DNA of 64,000 nt, from contig CM055075.1 of the NCBI GenBank assembly GCA_029204045.2, forward strand, positions 23,285,601 through 23,349,600, in the 5' to 3' direction. A program made the position numbers and the translations under genes. Origin of the DNA: Tillandsia leiboldiana (Eukaryota; Streptophyta; Magnoliopsida; Poales; Bromeliaceae). This document shows, piece by piece, positions 23,935-34,369 of the stretch (position 1 is its first letter; every line of letters begins with the position of its first letter). The notes under the pieces were generated by a model. It saw nothing but the letters and a program-made list of their open reading frames with translations. It did no database searches and had not been told where the DNA came from.

Positions 23935-26900
23935 TGTAGTGATCCGACCTTTCGGGGTATTTTTGACTTACGTGTAGTCATTTAAGCCTTCAAGTGAAAT
24001 AAAATTATTCAATTCTTAAAAGTTGGCCATTGTGGGGTGCTAGTATTTTTCTGCGATAGAGCGCGGAAAAAGAAAGCCGACGGTGCGATCGGATCTGAAA
24101 TCCGATATCGGGATCCCCCGGAACGGGATTCAAAGTGATACGGTGATTAGTCGTGCATCGGAATCCGTGCAAAATATCTTGCACCCGTTAGAGATAAGGT
24201 GGGTTATCTCGTACGGGATAATTAATTAGTTAATTAATTATCCCAGAAGGAAAATAATAATTCTCTTACGTACGAATTAAAGAGAAATTAATTAGAGATA
24301 AAGTGCGACTATATAAGGGATCCCGATTAAAGAAAAGAAAAGAAAAGAAAGAAATAGAAATCCTAATCGGTGAGAAGAGAAAAAGAAAAGAAAAGACGAA
24401 ACCCTAACCGGAGGAGAAAAGAGGAAAAGAAGGAGGAAGCGGAGGAACCCGATCGCCCTGATTCACGTGCCGGAGATCGGAAAACGAGACGCCATCGTCT
24501 ACGGGGAGCGGATCCGGGTCTCCAACGCCGAAGGGAAACAAGATCGGTTCTTTAATTCCGATAGATTGAGGTTAGTGGTCGTTAATCTTTTTGTAGAATT
24601 AATCGGGGGTTTTCCGTGTTCTCGTAAGGTCGTATTAATTAGTACATCGATCGCGGATTTTCGTCGGGTTTTGATCCATGTTTTATTCTCGTTCTTGATC
24701 GAGGGTGATCGATGGTTTTTATCGAGTTTAATCGATGATTTTTAGTCGGTTTCTTTTTATCGGACTTGGTCGAAAATTCGATCGGGGTTCCGATTTATGT
24801 TTTGGTTGTTCGTGGATCAACGGTTTAGCCGTTAGATTTACCGCGGATTTATTCGGAGATTTTTGGGGATGTTTTGTTGGAACATAGTGGGTTAACGGGA
24901 GGCCGCCGCCGCCGTTGTTAAACAGGAGGGCCGCCGCCGTCGTTACCATGGTCGCGGGGTCTTCGCCGGAGTCGCACGGGAGCGAAAACGGAGAAGAAAT
25001 CGCGAAACGGGAGCGAAAACGGCGAAGAAAACCGCGAAATTAGGGTTTGCTGTGCTTGTCCGTACAGCATGGTCCACGGGTCCAGGCGTGCACCCGGTGC
25101 ATTCCCGCAGCGTCGGAAGCACCAGACCCGGTGCACGGTTTCGTGCACGGCCCGGCCCAAGGCGCGCGGTGCACGCCTCATGCGTGCACCCGGCGCACGC
25201 GCTGCGGCCGAAGGGCAAGGACCCGGTGCACGCTCGGGTCGTGCACCGGCCCGGCCCCGAGATGCGCGGTGCACGCCTCCTGCGTGCACCCGGCGCATGC
25301 CGCCGCCGCCTGACGCCGTGAACCCGGTGCACGGTTGCCCCCCGTGCACCAACCGACAGCCCGAAGTTCATTTGCTCCGTTTGAGTCCATTTTTCCACCG
25401 TTTTGAGCGCCGTCTTCGCCGTTGGGATCACAATCTCCGCGGTTTTCTTGGCATGGAAACTTGGGATCTTTTTGGTCACTGTTTTATTTTGTTGGGTGCT
25501 GATTTCGCCGACGCTCCGCGCCTCGACGAAATTGTCGGGGGCACGCCGTCGGGTCTCTTCTCTCATCATTTTCGCCGCCGGGGCCTTCTTGGTCTAACCA
25601 TTGACGTCCCGAGTGGGCTACCGGTTGAGGATTGAGTTTTGTTGGACTTTTCCGTCGAAAAGAGTAAATTGGGTCTTGTGTTTTCGGATGTTAGTTCACG
25701 CTTTTGACTATAGTTATCCGTGCGGACTTTCTTTAGGTACAGACGCGCAGCGGGGGTGCGCGAAGGATTCGGGTGTTCCGATCTCTCTTCAAATAGGTGG
25801 GTACGGTTGCTGTAAATACAACCAGTGCAGTAAGTGCATCTATCGTCATTAAATGCTCTTAATTTATCTAACAAAGTAGATGGACAGTTTAACCTTTCGC
25901 ATAATTGTGTTTTTATCTAACAATTGAAGCGGCTACGGTCGCGGTGCTCATGACACGCCGATCTCGGCAAATCCGTTTTCGGATACTGCACGTACACAGG
26001 CGGATTGGCCTCCGCATGGGTGTACTTTTTCCGGAAGAGTGGTCTCTTATGACCCGTGTTCCTACAAAAGTGTGGGTGCCGTGAGGACCTCTTCGCGCCC
26101 GCTGAAAATAGCACACCAGCACCGCGAAGAGGTTAAAAGCATCAAAGTAGGTGTTTGCGCACGATGGAGACTTTAGTTTCTCCGACAATATTCTGGGGTG
26201 GTGCCCATTTAATTGATAATTCTGGGGTGGTGCCCAATTTAATTGATAATTCTGGGGTTGGTGCCCAATTTAATTGATAAATCTGGGGTTGGGGCCCAGC
26301 TTAATATGTGCAGGGTTTTAGCGAAATGGTTCGGTGTATCGGTTTGCTCCTTATTTCCTTATTGATATTAGACATCTACTTTGTTTTGTCACTGACATAC
26401 CCACTCCACTGACAGGTGTTACGAGGGCGTTAGCCGGGAGGGCGGTGAGACTCTGCGTCGCGAGAACCGTAGTCAGAACACTTGGTTTTTATTATCTCAT
26501 TTCTCTTACGCTTATTTAGTTAATTTGCTTGTGGGTCGTAATATTCGTGGACATGTATTACTTAGCCGCTGTGGGAGGTGTACTTTTATATTTCGGTTCT
26601 TTTGGTGATGTTTTCTTATGCGGCACGTTTTCCATGATAAACCAAATGACTTCGAAAAGGCTTTCTCAAAACGAAGTGCCGTGTGGGCACGGTTTTGCAA
26701 CCGCTGGCTTTATCCTTTCTAAACACTGATGCCGCTTTAATATTCCGCTTTTGATGATTTATGTCTATTGTATGGTTGGTGTTTGATGTATGTTGTTGTA
26801 AATGAGACGCCGTTGCATATACAAAGAGACTCTGTCCGCGGGCAGGAGAATTTGTGTATGTGGCGGTCTGGCACGCACCGGGGATGAGGTTAAAATACCT

Positions 26901-26971
26901 GTTAAGGAAGAAAAAAAAAGATACTCGCAATTTTCCGCTTTGATAGACTCAAAACCCCCGGGGGCGTGACA
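23935..26971 (+). repeat. B1 3' LTR
   Basis: It is 3037 bp, the partner of 16654-19742. Up to about 25850 it matches well. From there to the end it has many one-base losses, mostly in homopolymers, that look like sequencing error. Confidence 0.92.
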
Positions 26972-26976
26972 GATTC
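26972..26976. repeat. Target site duplication of B1, right copy
   Basis: GATTC, matching 16649-16653. Confidence 0.92.
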
Positions 26977-27587
26977 TCTCTCTAGAGCTCGGATTTCGAG
27001 GTGGGGAATTGAGGGTGAGAACCTATTTATAGTGAGCCAAAGCATCTTGGTCCACACGGGATCCAGATTCCGAACAGTAAACACCAAAATTGGCCAACCA
27101 GAATGTGCCCACGTGTCCACAAAACAGGAAACAGCCTGTGGCAAGGGCCACTCAGAAGCCGCCGCTGTCCACGTGTTGCAACAGGCCCGGTCCCCCGCGC
27201 CGGTCTTCCCGGAAGATGTCGGCCACCGGGTGCCGACGTGTCACCTTCCCACATCTTCTAGAAGCCGCCAACCAATGGGGACGCCACGTGGCAAGGGGGG
27301 TCTTCGCTGCTTCCGGTGCACCCCAGGCCCATGGACCCGCGCACCATCGCCCCCTCCCGCGCCTTCCCGCGCTGTGCGCCTCCGCACTCCGCCGCTGTTC
27401 CGCCTGCTGCTCCGCTGCCCGCCGCCGTCCCGCCGTCGCCGGACAGTAATTCCGGCGCCGAGTTACTGTTCCGCATGAACAGTACCCAAGTGCCAAAAAT
27501 AAAGTAACGTATACCATTTTGCCGTTTTCTTTTCGCGCGCTGAATCCAATCCGCTGTCCATTTCGCCAAATTCTCATCCGAAATTTT
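26977..27587. repeat. Tandem duplication inside A2, unit 2
   Basis: It matches 15977-16630 with about 40 scattered single-base deletions. Together with 16631-16653 it forms the second unit. B1 entered it 23 bases after its start. Confidence 0.75.
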
Positions 27588-27878
27588 GCCGAATGCTCCC
27601 GAAAAATCCCCTTTTGCTCCGATTTCGTGCCGAGTCTATTTTAAAATGTCCAATTTCGTTTTTACAAGCTCGGTTTCACCGAATAAGCTTCCTACAGTCA
27701 GTTTAATGTTGCCAGTTCTTGCGGGAGTCCGGATCATCAAACCCAGTCCAAGGAAGCTTCTCGTCCTCAACCATGATGTCAGTCTCGGCCAATCTCAGAT
27801 AGCCTCCCTCTTGGCCGGATTTCCACGCGCCGCCCCTACGGTTAAAATACTGTAAGTCCAAGAAGATATGCTCTCGAA

Positions 27879-27978
27879 NNNNNNNNNNNNNNNNNNNNNN
27901 NNNNNNNNNNNNNNNNNNNNNNNNNNNNNNNNNNNNNNNNNNNNNNNNNNNNNNNNNNNNNNNNNNNNNNNNNNNNNN
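27879..27978. other. Assembly gap of 100 N
   Basis: The run is exactly 100 N. The 16 bases before it (AAGATATGCTCTCGAA, 27863-27878) are the same as the 16 bases after it (27979-27994). The related A1 sequence has this motif once and is uninterrupted there. Confidence 0.97.
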
Positions 27979-30442
27979 AAGATATGCTCTCGAAGGCTAA
28001 ACTTGTACCACAATAACTTGGCATAAAGTTTTTTCCTCACAGACCTTGCATCAACCATCGACAAGTGCTCCACATGCTCTAAATCACACAGAAGGGGGGG
28101 GGGACTGGAACCAAAATTCCTCAATCTTAAAGGCGACGGGGCATTATCAATCCATTTGGCCTCACTATACGCATAATGCCCCTACCGTGTCCTGAACATC
28201 ATCTTAGCGAAATACTCAGCTGTATGATTCCAAAATCTGTACCTGCATCAGTCGAACAACTGCCGGAGTATAACTCCATCAAAAGGTCCAGAATAATACC
28301 GACCTCCTGTGCTCAAACCACAAAGAGCTCTCACAGTCGTGTATCAACGACGTGGCATCACTACCATGTATCAACGGCGTGGCACGAGGTCAAACAGACC
28401 CTCGATCCATCAAGATCCCTTGACCTGTGCCATCAACTTTCCCAGCTCTTACAGATAATATCCGAGGTGCTGTTGAGATTGGCGCGTTTTCCAGAACCAC
28501 GTCAATCGCAATCTCCATCTCCCTAACTGGTGGCATAATCATCGGCTCGAGTGGACTCACACCCGGGATCTCGCAGCGATAGAAATATCCTTTAATCCCG
28601 GTGCCGCCGTAAGCCGCTTCTCATACTGTCGCTATAACCTGTGTGCTCGAACAGTCTCAATATAACAAGCCTCCTTTAGTCTGCCTTGCAGAAGGTCACA
28701 GTCATCACTCTCCACACTTAATCATCCAATTGTACTGTGGCAACAAATCCCAAGCACTGGTCACAAAAACCGAACTGCCACCCATACCAATAGGTTTGCC
28801 GGTATAACTCATTGTCTCAACGGCACTGTGGACATGATCCACAAGCCTCCTTCAGATGCACAACATTGATAGTAACCTGTACCTTTAGTGCGCATGGTAT
28901 CACTCTGCCTCTAGTCCTGTCAGAATGCGAAGTGCACTAACTACGACTGCTGTGAAGAATCACACACCTGCCGACAACTCGATCCCCTGCCGTGGTCCCC
29001 TCTAACCAGGCGGCACGAACTCATCCACACGATGCAAGCGGTTGTCGCTCAGTCGCCAGAAAATATCCAAACTAATCACAATGGGAGCACGACCTCTGTC
29101 TCTGCTCACGCTGAGGCGACAACTATGCCCTCAGCAGATAACATAACCATGCTACCGCTGCGCTACCTGATATATATGCTGATCTGATCTGCCATCGGGT
29201 CCACCCGATCTCGCACATCTCAGAAATCCATTATTGCAACCGTCGTATGATAAAAACACAATTAATCCATACGATTCCTTATACAATTATCCTTACTAAG
29301 CTCACCCTCAATCCCATAATATATCCCAAACATGCATGTTGTCAATCACAAGGGAAACACTCCCTTGGGTAAGCTCTACATTAACCCCACAAGGATATCC
29401 ACCATCCAGAAAGCAAAACGAAAATGCCTCTGCCGCGGCCGATCTGTCCTCCATCACCTAGCGCCAAGCGCCATATCCAGAACTCGCCTCTTGTGGCAGA
29501 TCCCATCCAAAGGGACTGCAGCGCCAGCTCCAAACACAGTGCCTACTCTATCGAGGATCCAAAATCCAAAATCTGAACAGGAGGGACTAAATCAACTGAA
29601 AGATATCCTGGCGCAATCCACTCCTAATCACACAAATCCTATGCGCCTCGTCCCTCTAAATGGAGCACATAGTTCACAACTGCATAAACTCTCGCACAAG
29701 GGAGCTCTCAAATAGTTTCTCCATCACCACCAACCACGATTCAGCCTCCCAGGCTCCAAACTCAAACCTACGAATCGGGGTTTTCGACTGCCAAACTGGC
29801 GCAATAAACCGATCATCCCCACCAACAGCTCAATCCGTTGTTAGCTATCCACCCTGCCGGTGCCTCGGCACTAAACATTTTGCACGGAGGGGGCCACTCG
29901 CTCCATCGCGCCACATAAATCACTGTCGCTGAGGATACTGCAACCAGGTGGTCTCAGGAGGAAAGCACTGTCGGCTACCCACTGCTCCGACAACTGTGTC
30001 ACCAAGACCAGCTGCTCACTCTGCCGCTGGTAAGCCTTGACAATCCTGTCATCTGGGTCCGGAGCTCTCTGACCTCAATCCGGGTATCCGGCCCAAAACC
30101 AACCGCTCAAGCTCAACTACTATGACAGGGTGCACAAGGGTCCCCAACCCAGCATCGGGGAGACACCGCTCGCCACGACGAAACCAGGAATCAGCACACA
30201 ACAACGCTCGACCCAATCCAGCGAAAGTCTAGAGCATGTCACCCCATTCCGCAGCATTATGTTGTCTGCAGCCAACATAATCACTTGGGAGACTAAACAT
30301 GCCAATCAACTCATTCCCATCCCTTGGGAGAGGTATAAAACTCAATCAGGACTCTCGCTACAAGTCACGACTCTCACGAATCATCCAAGGGTCAAACCAT
30401 AAGCCTAGGGTTTCTGCTAAGTCCACCATGACCTACCACCTA

Positions 30443-30455
30443 GGCTCTGATACCA
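30443..30455 (-). other. Primer binding site of element A
   Basis: The minus strand reads TGGTATCAGAGCC seven bases after the LTR end at 30463, a full initiator tRNA-Met type site. Confidence 0.85.
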
Positions 30456-30462
30456 CCTAATC

Positions 30463-31220
30463 TGTCACACGCCCCTGGGGTCGAAACTGCGACCCGGCTC
30501 GCCAACAGATCCGCCACCTATGCCAAACCCGCATAGGCGAAGCGTCCTACCTGCAAGATAAGTACTACAGCTAACAGATATCAGAGCTATAAAGAAAATC
30601 CTGATGTATATAAAATCAATCACCTGTACAACTGGAATAATACAACAATATCCATCCTCCCAAAATGATAATCATACAATATCCTCATATACAAAATAAG
30701 AACTCAACAGGGAGGTATCTCCAATAATACATCAGTGTACAGTCTCACGATACAAAACATAACCTCACTACATCAGTCTCTCAAAAGAGAAAAATAAAAG
30801 ACCAGTCTACGGAAGATCTCCTCTGAAGGGGTACCGCTACTCTCCAACGACGGGTAGGGATCTAGCTCGCGACTCCCTCGCCTCGATCAACAACCGCAGA
30901 ATCAGCAACACCCGCTAAGACTCTGCAAAACAAAAGAGATGAAGGAAAAAGGAGGGGGAAAAACCCCCAAAGGGTGTGAGAACTACTCCAAAAAGGGAGT
31001 TCTCAGTGGGTACCACCGCCAGACTCGACGGTCTGGCCACCAAGTCCTCAAGAGACATAAACTAACCAAAGCCGTAAAGACTGAAATAAGGAAGCTGGAG
31101 ACTCTCAACAGCTACCATGCCTCTATCTAAATGCTCAAAAGGGGAGAACCAAAGAATGGTATGCAACCACCAGCACATGAAGTGCACAATCGACCCAATC
31201 GAGCTGACTGCCATACCTGG
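30463..31220 (-). mobile_element. 5' LTR of element A, 3' part
   Basis: It begins TGTCACACGCCCC, the reverse of the LTR terminus. It runs to the B2 insertion point and continues at 48453. Confidence 0.82.
31216..31220. repeat. Target site duplication of B2, left copy
   Basis: CCTGG, repeated at 48448-48452. Confidence 0.92.
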
Positions 31221-32947
31221 TGTCACGCCCCCGGGGGTTTTTGAGTCTATCAAAGCGAAAAATTGCGTGTACCTTTTTTTTTTCTTCCTTAACAAGGTAT
31301 TTTAAACCTCATCCCCGGTGCGTGCCAGACCGCCACATACACAAATTCTCCCTGCCCGCGGACAGAGTCTCCTTTGTATATGCACGGCGTCTCATTTCCA
31401 ACAACATACATCAAACACCAACCATCAACCATACAATAGACATACATCATCATGCGGAATATTAAAGCGGCATCAGTGTTTAGAAAGGATAAAGCCAGCG
31501 GTTGCAAAACCCGTGCCCACACGGCACTTCGTTTTGAGAAAACCTTTTCGAAGTCATTTGGTTTATCATGAAAACGTGCCGCATAAGAAAACATCACCAA
31601 AAGAACCGAAATATAAAAGTACACCTCATCCACAGCGCTAAGTAATACATGTCCACGAATATTACGACCCACAAGCAAATTAACTAAATTAAGCATAAAA
31701 GAAATGAGATAATAAAAACCAAGTGTTCTGACTACGGTTCTCGCGACGCAAGTCTCACCGCCCTCCCGGCTAACGCACCTCGTAACACCTGTCACGGAGT
31801 GGGTAATGTCAGTGACAAACAAAGTAGATGTCTAATGTCAATAAGGAAATAAGGAGCAAACCAAATACACCGAAACCATTTCGCTAAAACCCTGCACATA
31901 TTAAGCTGGGCCCCAACCCCAGATTTATCAATTAAGTTGGGCACCAACCCAGAATTATCAATTAAATTGGGCACCAACCCCAGAATTATCAATTAAATTG
32001 GGCACCAACCCCAGAATATTTGTCGGAGAGACTAAAGTCTCCCCTCGTGCGCAAACACCTACTTTGATGCTTTTAACCTCTTCGCGGTGCTGGTGTGCTA
32101 TTTTCAGCGGGCGCGAAAAGGTCCTCACGGCACCCACACTTTTGTGAGGAACACGGATCATAAGAGACCACTCTTCCGGAAAAGTATACCCATGCGGAGG
32201 CCAATCCGCCTGTGTACGTGCAGCATCCGAAAACGGATTTGCCGAGATCGGCGTGTCATGAGCACCTTCAATTGTTAGATAAAAACACAATTATGCGAAA
32301 GGTTAAACTGTCCATCTACTTTGTTAGATAAATTAAGAGCACTTTAATGACGATAGATGCACTTACTGCACTTGTTGCACTTATCGCAACCGTACCCACC
32401 TATTTGAAGAAAGATCGGAACACCTGAATCCTTCGCGCACCCCCGCTGCGCGTCTGGACCTAAAGAAAGTCCGTACGGATAACTATAGTCAAAAGCGTGT
32501 ACTAACATCCGAAAACACAAGACTAACGACCACTAACCTCAATCTATCGGAATTAAAGAACCGATCTTGTTTCCCTTCGGCGTTGGAGACCCGGATCCGC
32601 TCCCCGTAGACGATGGCGTCTCGTTCTCCGATCTCCGGCACGTGAATCAGGGCGATCGGGTTCCTCCGCTTCCTCCTTCTTTTCCTCTTTTCTCCTCCGG
32701 TTAGGGTTCCGTCTTTTCTTTTCTTTTTCTCTTCTCACCGATTAGGGTTTTTATTTCTTTCTTTTCTTTTCTTTTCTTTAATCGGGATCCCTTATATAGT
32801 CGCACTTTATCTCTAATTAATTTCTCTTTAATTCGTACGTAAGAGAATTATTATTTTCCGTCTGGGATAATTAATTAACTAATTAATTATCCCCTACGAG
32901 ATAACCCACCTTATCTCTAACGGGTGCAAGATATTTTGCACGGATTC
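31221..32947 (-). repeat. B2 3' LTR, distal part
   Basis: It matches 45408 onward. About 1.08 kb equivalent to 46713-47793 is missing at about 32523, where ACACAAGAC joins TAACGACC. The GTGCAC block and adjoining GC-rich region are lost. The last five bases (32943-32947) are the C target copy. Confidence 0.85.
32943..32947. repeat. Target site duplication of C, left copy
   Basis: GATTC, repeated at 39334-39338. Joining the flanks restores the intact LTR text seen at 48217-48222. Confidence 0.93.
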
Positions 32948-33272
32948 TGTTACGGCATTTTGGTAATGGCATATTTCGTGAGTCAAGTCAGTGAGTTGAG
33001 TCGGAGTCTTAAAGGGATCAAATTGTCAATCAGCAATCAAAGACTTTGAGAAGATTCAACAAGAGCTCAAGTTGACACTCAATGTCTTGAGTCTTGAAGA
33101 TTGAAGATGAAGAATTGTGGATCAGTCACATCAATCTCAGAAGAAAGTATTCAAAAGGATCAGGTATGTTTAACTAAATAATTTTGGTGATCCGAATACT
33201 TTCTTATAGTGTAGAAACACTTGGATGAACTTTTATTGTCATAATAATCAAAAACTGGTGTTCGGACATGTT

Positions 33273-33496
33273 CAGGATCCGGATCAGAGCCAACGATCCG
33301 GATCCCGAAGGTTGTTGCTTCATACAAGACTTCGATCCGGATCCATGCAATTTCCGATCCGGATCCGAATGTTAAGTTTTCTGATTTGTATGAACGATCG
33401 GATCGGGCCTTGCAATCCGGATCCCGAACCCTTGGTTTTCTGGAATCGTCAATCTCGTTACGACGATCCGGATCGCAATAAATCTGATCCGGATCG
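33273..33496. promoter_or_regulatory. Cluster of GATCCGGATC palindromes upstream of the C TATA box
   Basis: Eight occurrences, two of them with one base missing or changed, lie in about 220 bp and end about 65 bp before the TATA box. They are repeated at 38271-38494 in the 3' LTR. Palindromic repeats near the promoter are a known feature of Sirevirus LTRs. Confidence 0.75.
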
Positions 33497-33560
33497 CCGT
33501 CCTGAAAATTTCCAGATAAGGTATTTTTTTGATTCTTATCTCTTTCCAAAGGTTTCTAAA

Positions 33561-33570
33561 CTATAAATAG
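33561..33570 (+). promoter_or_regulatory. TATA box, C 5' LTR
   Basis: CTATAAATAG. The identical site is at 38559-38568 in the 3' LTR. Confidence 0.68.
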
Positions 33571-34337
33571 ACATTTAGGGTTTCTCAAAAACGTGGGAGC
33601 TACGGCCGATCTTTTTATAAAACTCTTGAGAGCAACCCTAGAGGCTAGGTTTTCATCGTTCTTTTTTATAGCCTCTTTTAGGTCAATTCGATGGTTCTTT
33701 CAAGAACATATCTTTTGTCGAATTGATCTAATCTTTGCTTAGAGATTTCTTCTACGGTTCCTCATTGAGAATCTAAGCAAAGGATCACCATCGAAGTCAA
33801 TATTCTTATCGACTGAGTTTGCGTCGTGGATTCGACGTTGCATCGTGGATTCGGTGTGCTAAAGGCGTTTCGTGGATTCGAAACGTGTGCTCGTGGATTC
33901 GAGTGGCGTTCGTGGATTCGAACGTATGCAGTGGCGTGCAAAATCGGTGGAGCGTGAGGTCCAAGAAATTGAAGGAGGGGTTAAATCCGTGGAGACGGTA
34001 ATCACCTTGTTATTCTTCTTTTCTTAGGGATTGTTATTGCGCGGATATCCAACCAGTCAGCGCAAGGTCCGAAGAAGCTGAAGGAGGGGTTGAGTCCGTG
34101 GAGTCGGTAATCACCTTGTTATTCTTCTATTCTTAGTGGATTGTTATTGCGTGTTGGCCCCGTGGTTTTTCTCCTGGATTGGAGTTTCCACGTATATCTC
34201 GGTGTGCTGTTTTTATTTTCCGCATTGGTTTTTATTTTGCACTGAGATTGAGTTTTTAAGTATTATACCTATTCACCCCCCCCTCTAGTTGTTTGATAGT
34301 ACCTATTTAGATCCTTTGGGATTAATAACTCTACAAT

Positions 34338-34349
34338 TGGTATCAGAGC
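34338..34349 (+). other. Primer binding site of C
   Basis: TGGTATCAGAGC lies two bases after the LTR end, initiator tRNA-Met type. Confidence 0.88.
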
Positions 34350-34369
34350 GGATTTTAGGTTTATCTATC

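Larger units (their letters stand above)
16654..26971 (+). mobile_element. Element B1: Tekay/Del-like Ty3-gypsy retrotransposon, defective
   Basis: LTRs at 16654-19742 and 23935-26971 start TGTAGTGATCC and end GGGGGCGTGACA. A primer site, gag, pol (RT, RNase H, integrase, chromodomain-like tail) and purine-rich tract lie in order. The RT-integrase order and the C-terminal VKVQWSN...EATWE motif place it with plant chromoviruses of the Tekay/Del type, which also have LTRs of about 3 kb. Gag is cut short, the protease is absent, and pol carries a stop before RT (21050) and another near its end (23540). It could be copied only with proteins supplied by a relative. B2 is a sister copy with its own target duplication. 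Confidence 0.93.
13791..27690 (-). mobile_element. A2: LTR-only remnant of an A-family element, split by B1
   Basis: On the minus strand the LTR's 3' terminus (TGTCACGCC on the plus strand) is at 13791. The LTR body continues to 16653 and resumes at 26977 after B1, ending near 27690 without the expected TGTGATGACC start. No interior or second LTR is attached, so it is either a solo LTR or a truncated element inside element A. A TATA box lies at 16028-16038 (minus). A segment of about 670 bp is tandemly duplicated (see the repeat entries). The right boundary is approximate. Confidence 0.65.
27690..30462 (-). pseudogene. Element A interior, 5' segment: decayed gag-pol
   Basis: The minus strand aligns with A1 from its primer site (5311) to about 7900. 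Examples are the GAAGATATGCT.CGAAG stretch at 27863-28000 against 7745-7765, and the primer site with following leader (30462 backwards against 5311 onward). Frames are broken throughout; the longest are about 125 codons with no conserved motif. Around 27720-27790 traces of the RT to RNase H joining region remain (RSFLGLG). The segment includes the 100-N gap at 27879-27978. Confidence 0.68.
32948..34335 (+). repeat. C 5' LTR
   Basis: It holds eight GATCCGGATC-type palindromes (33273-33496), a TATA box at 33561-33570 and repeated TCGTGGATTCG motifs (33821-33923). The LTR pair differs at only a few bases and short indels. Confidence 0.92.
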
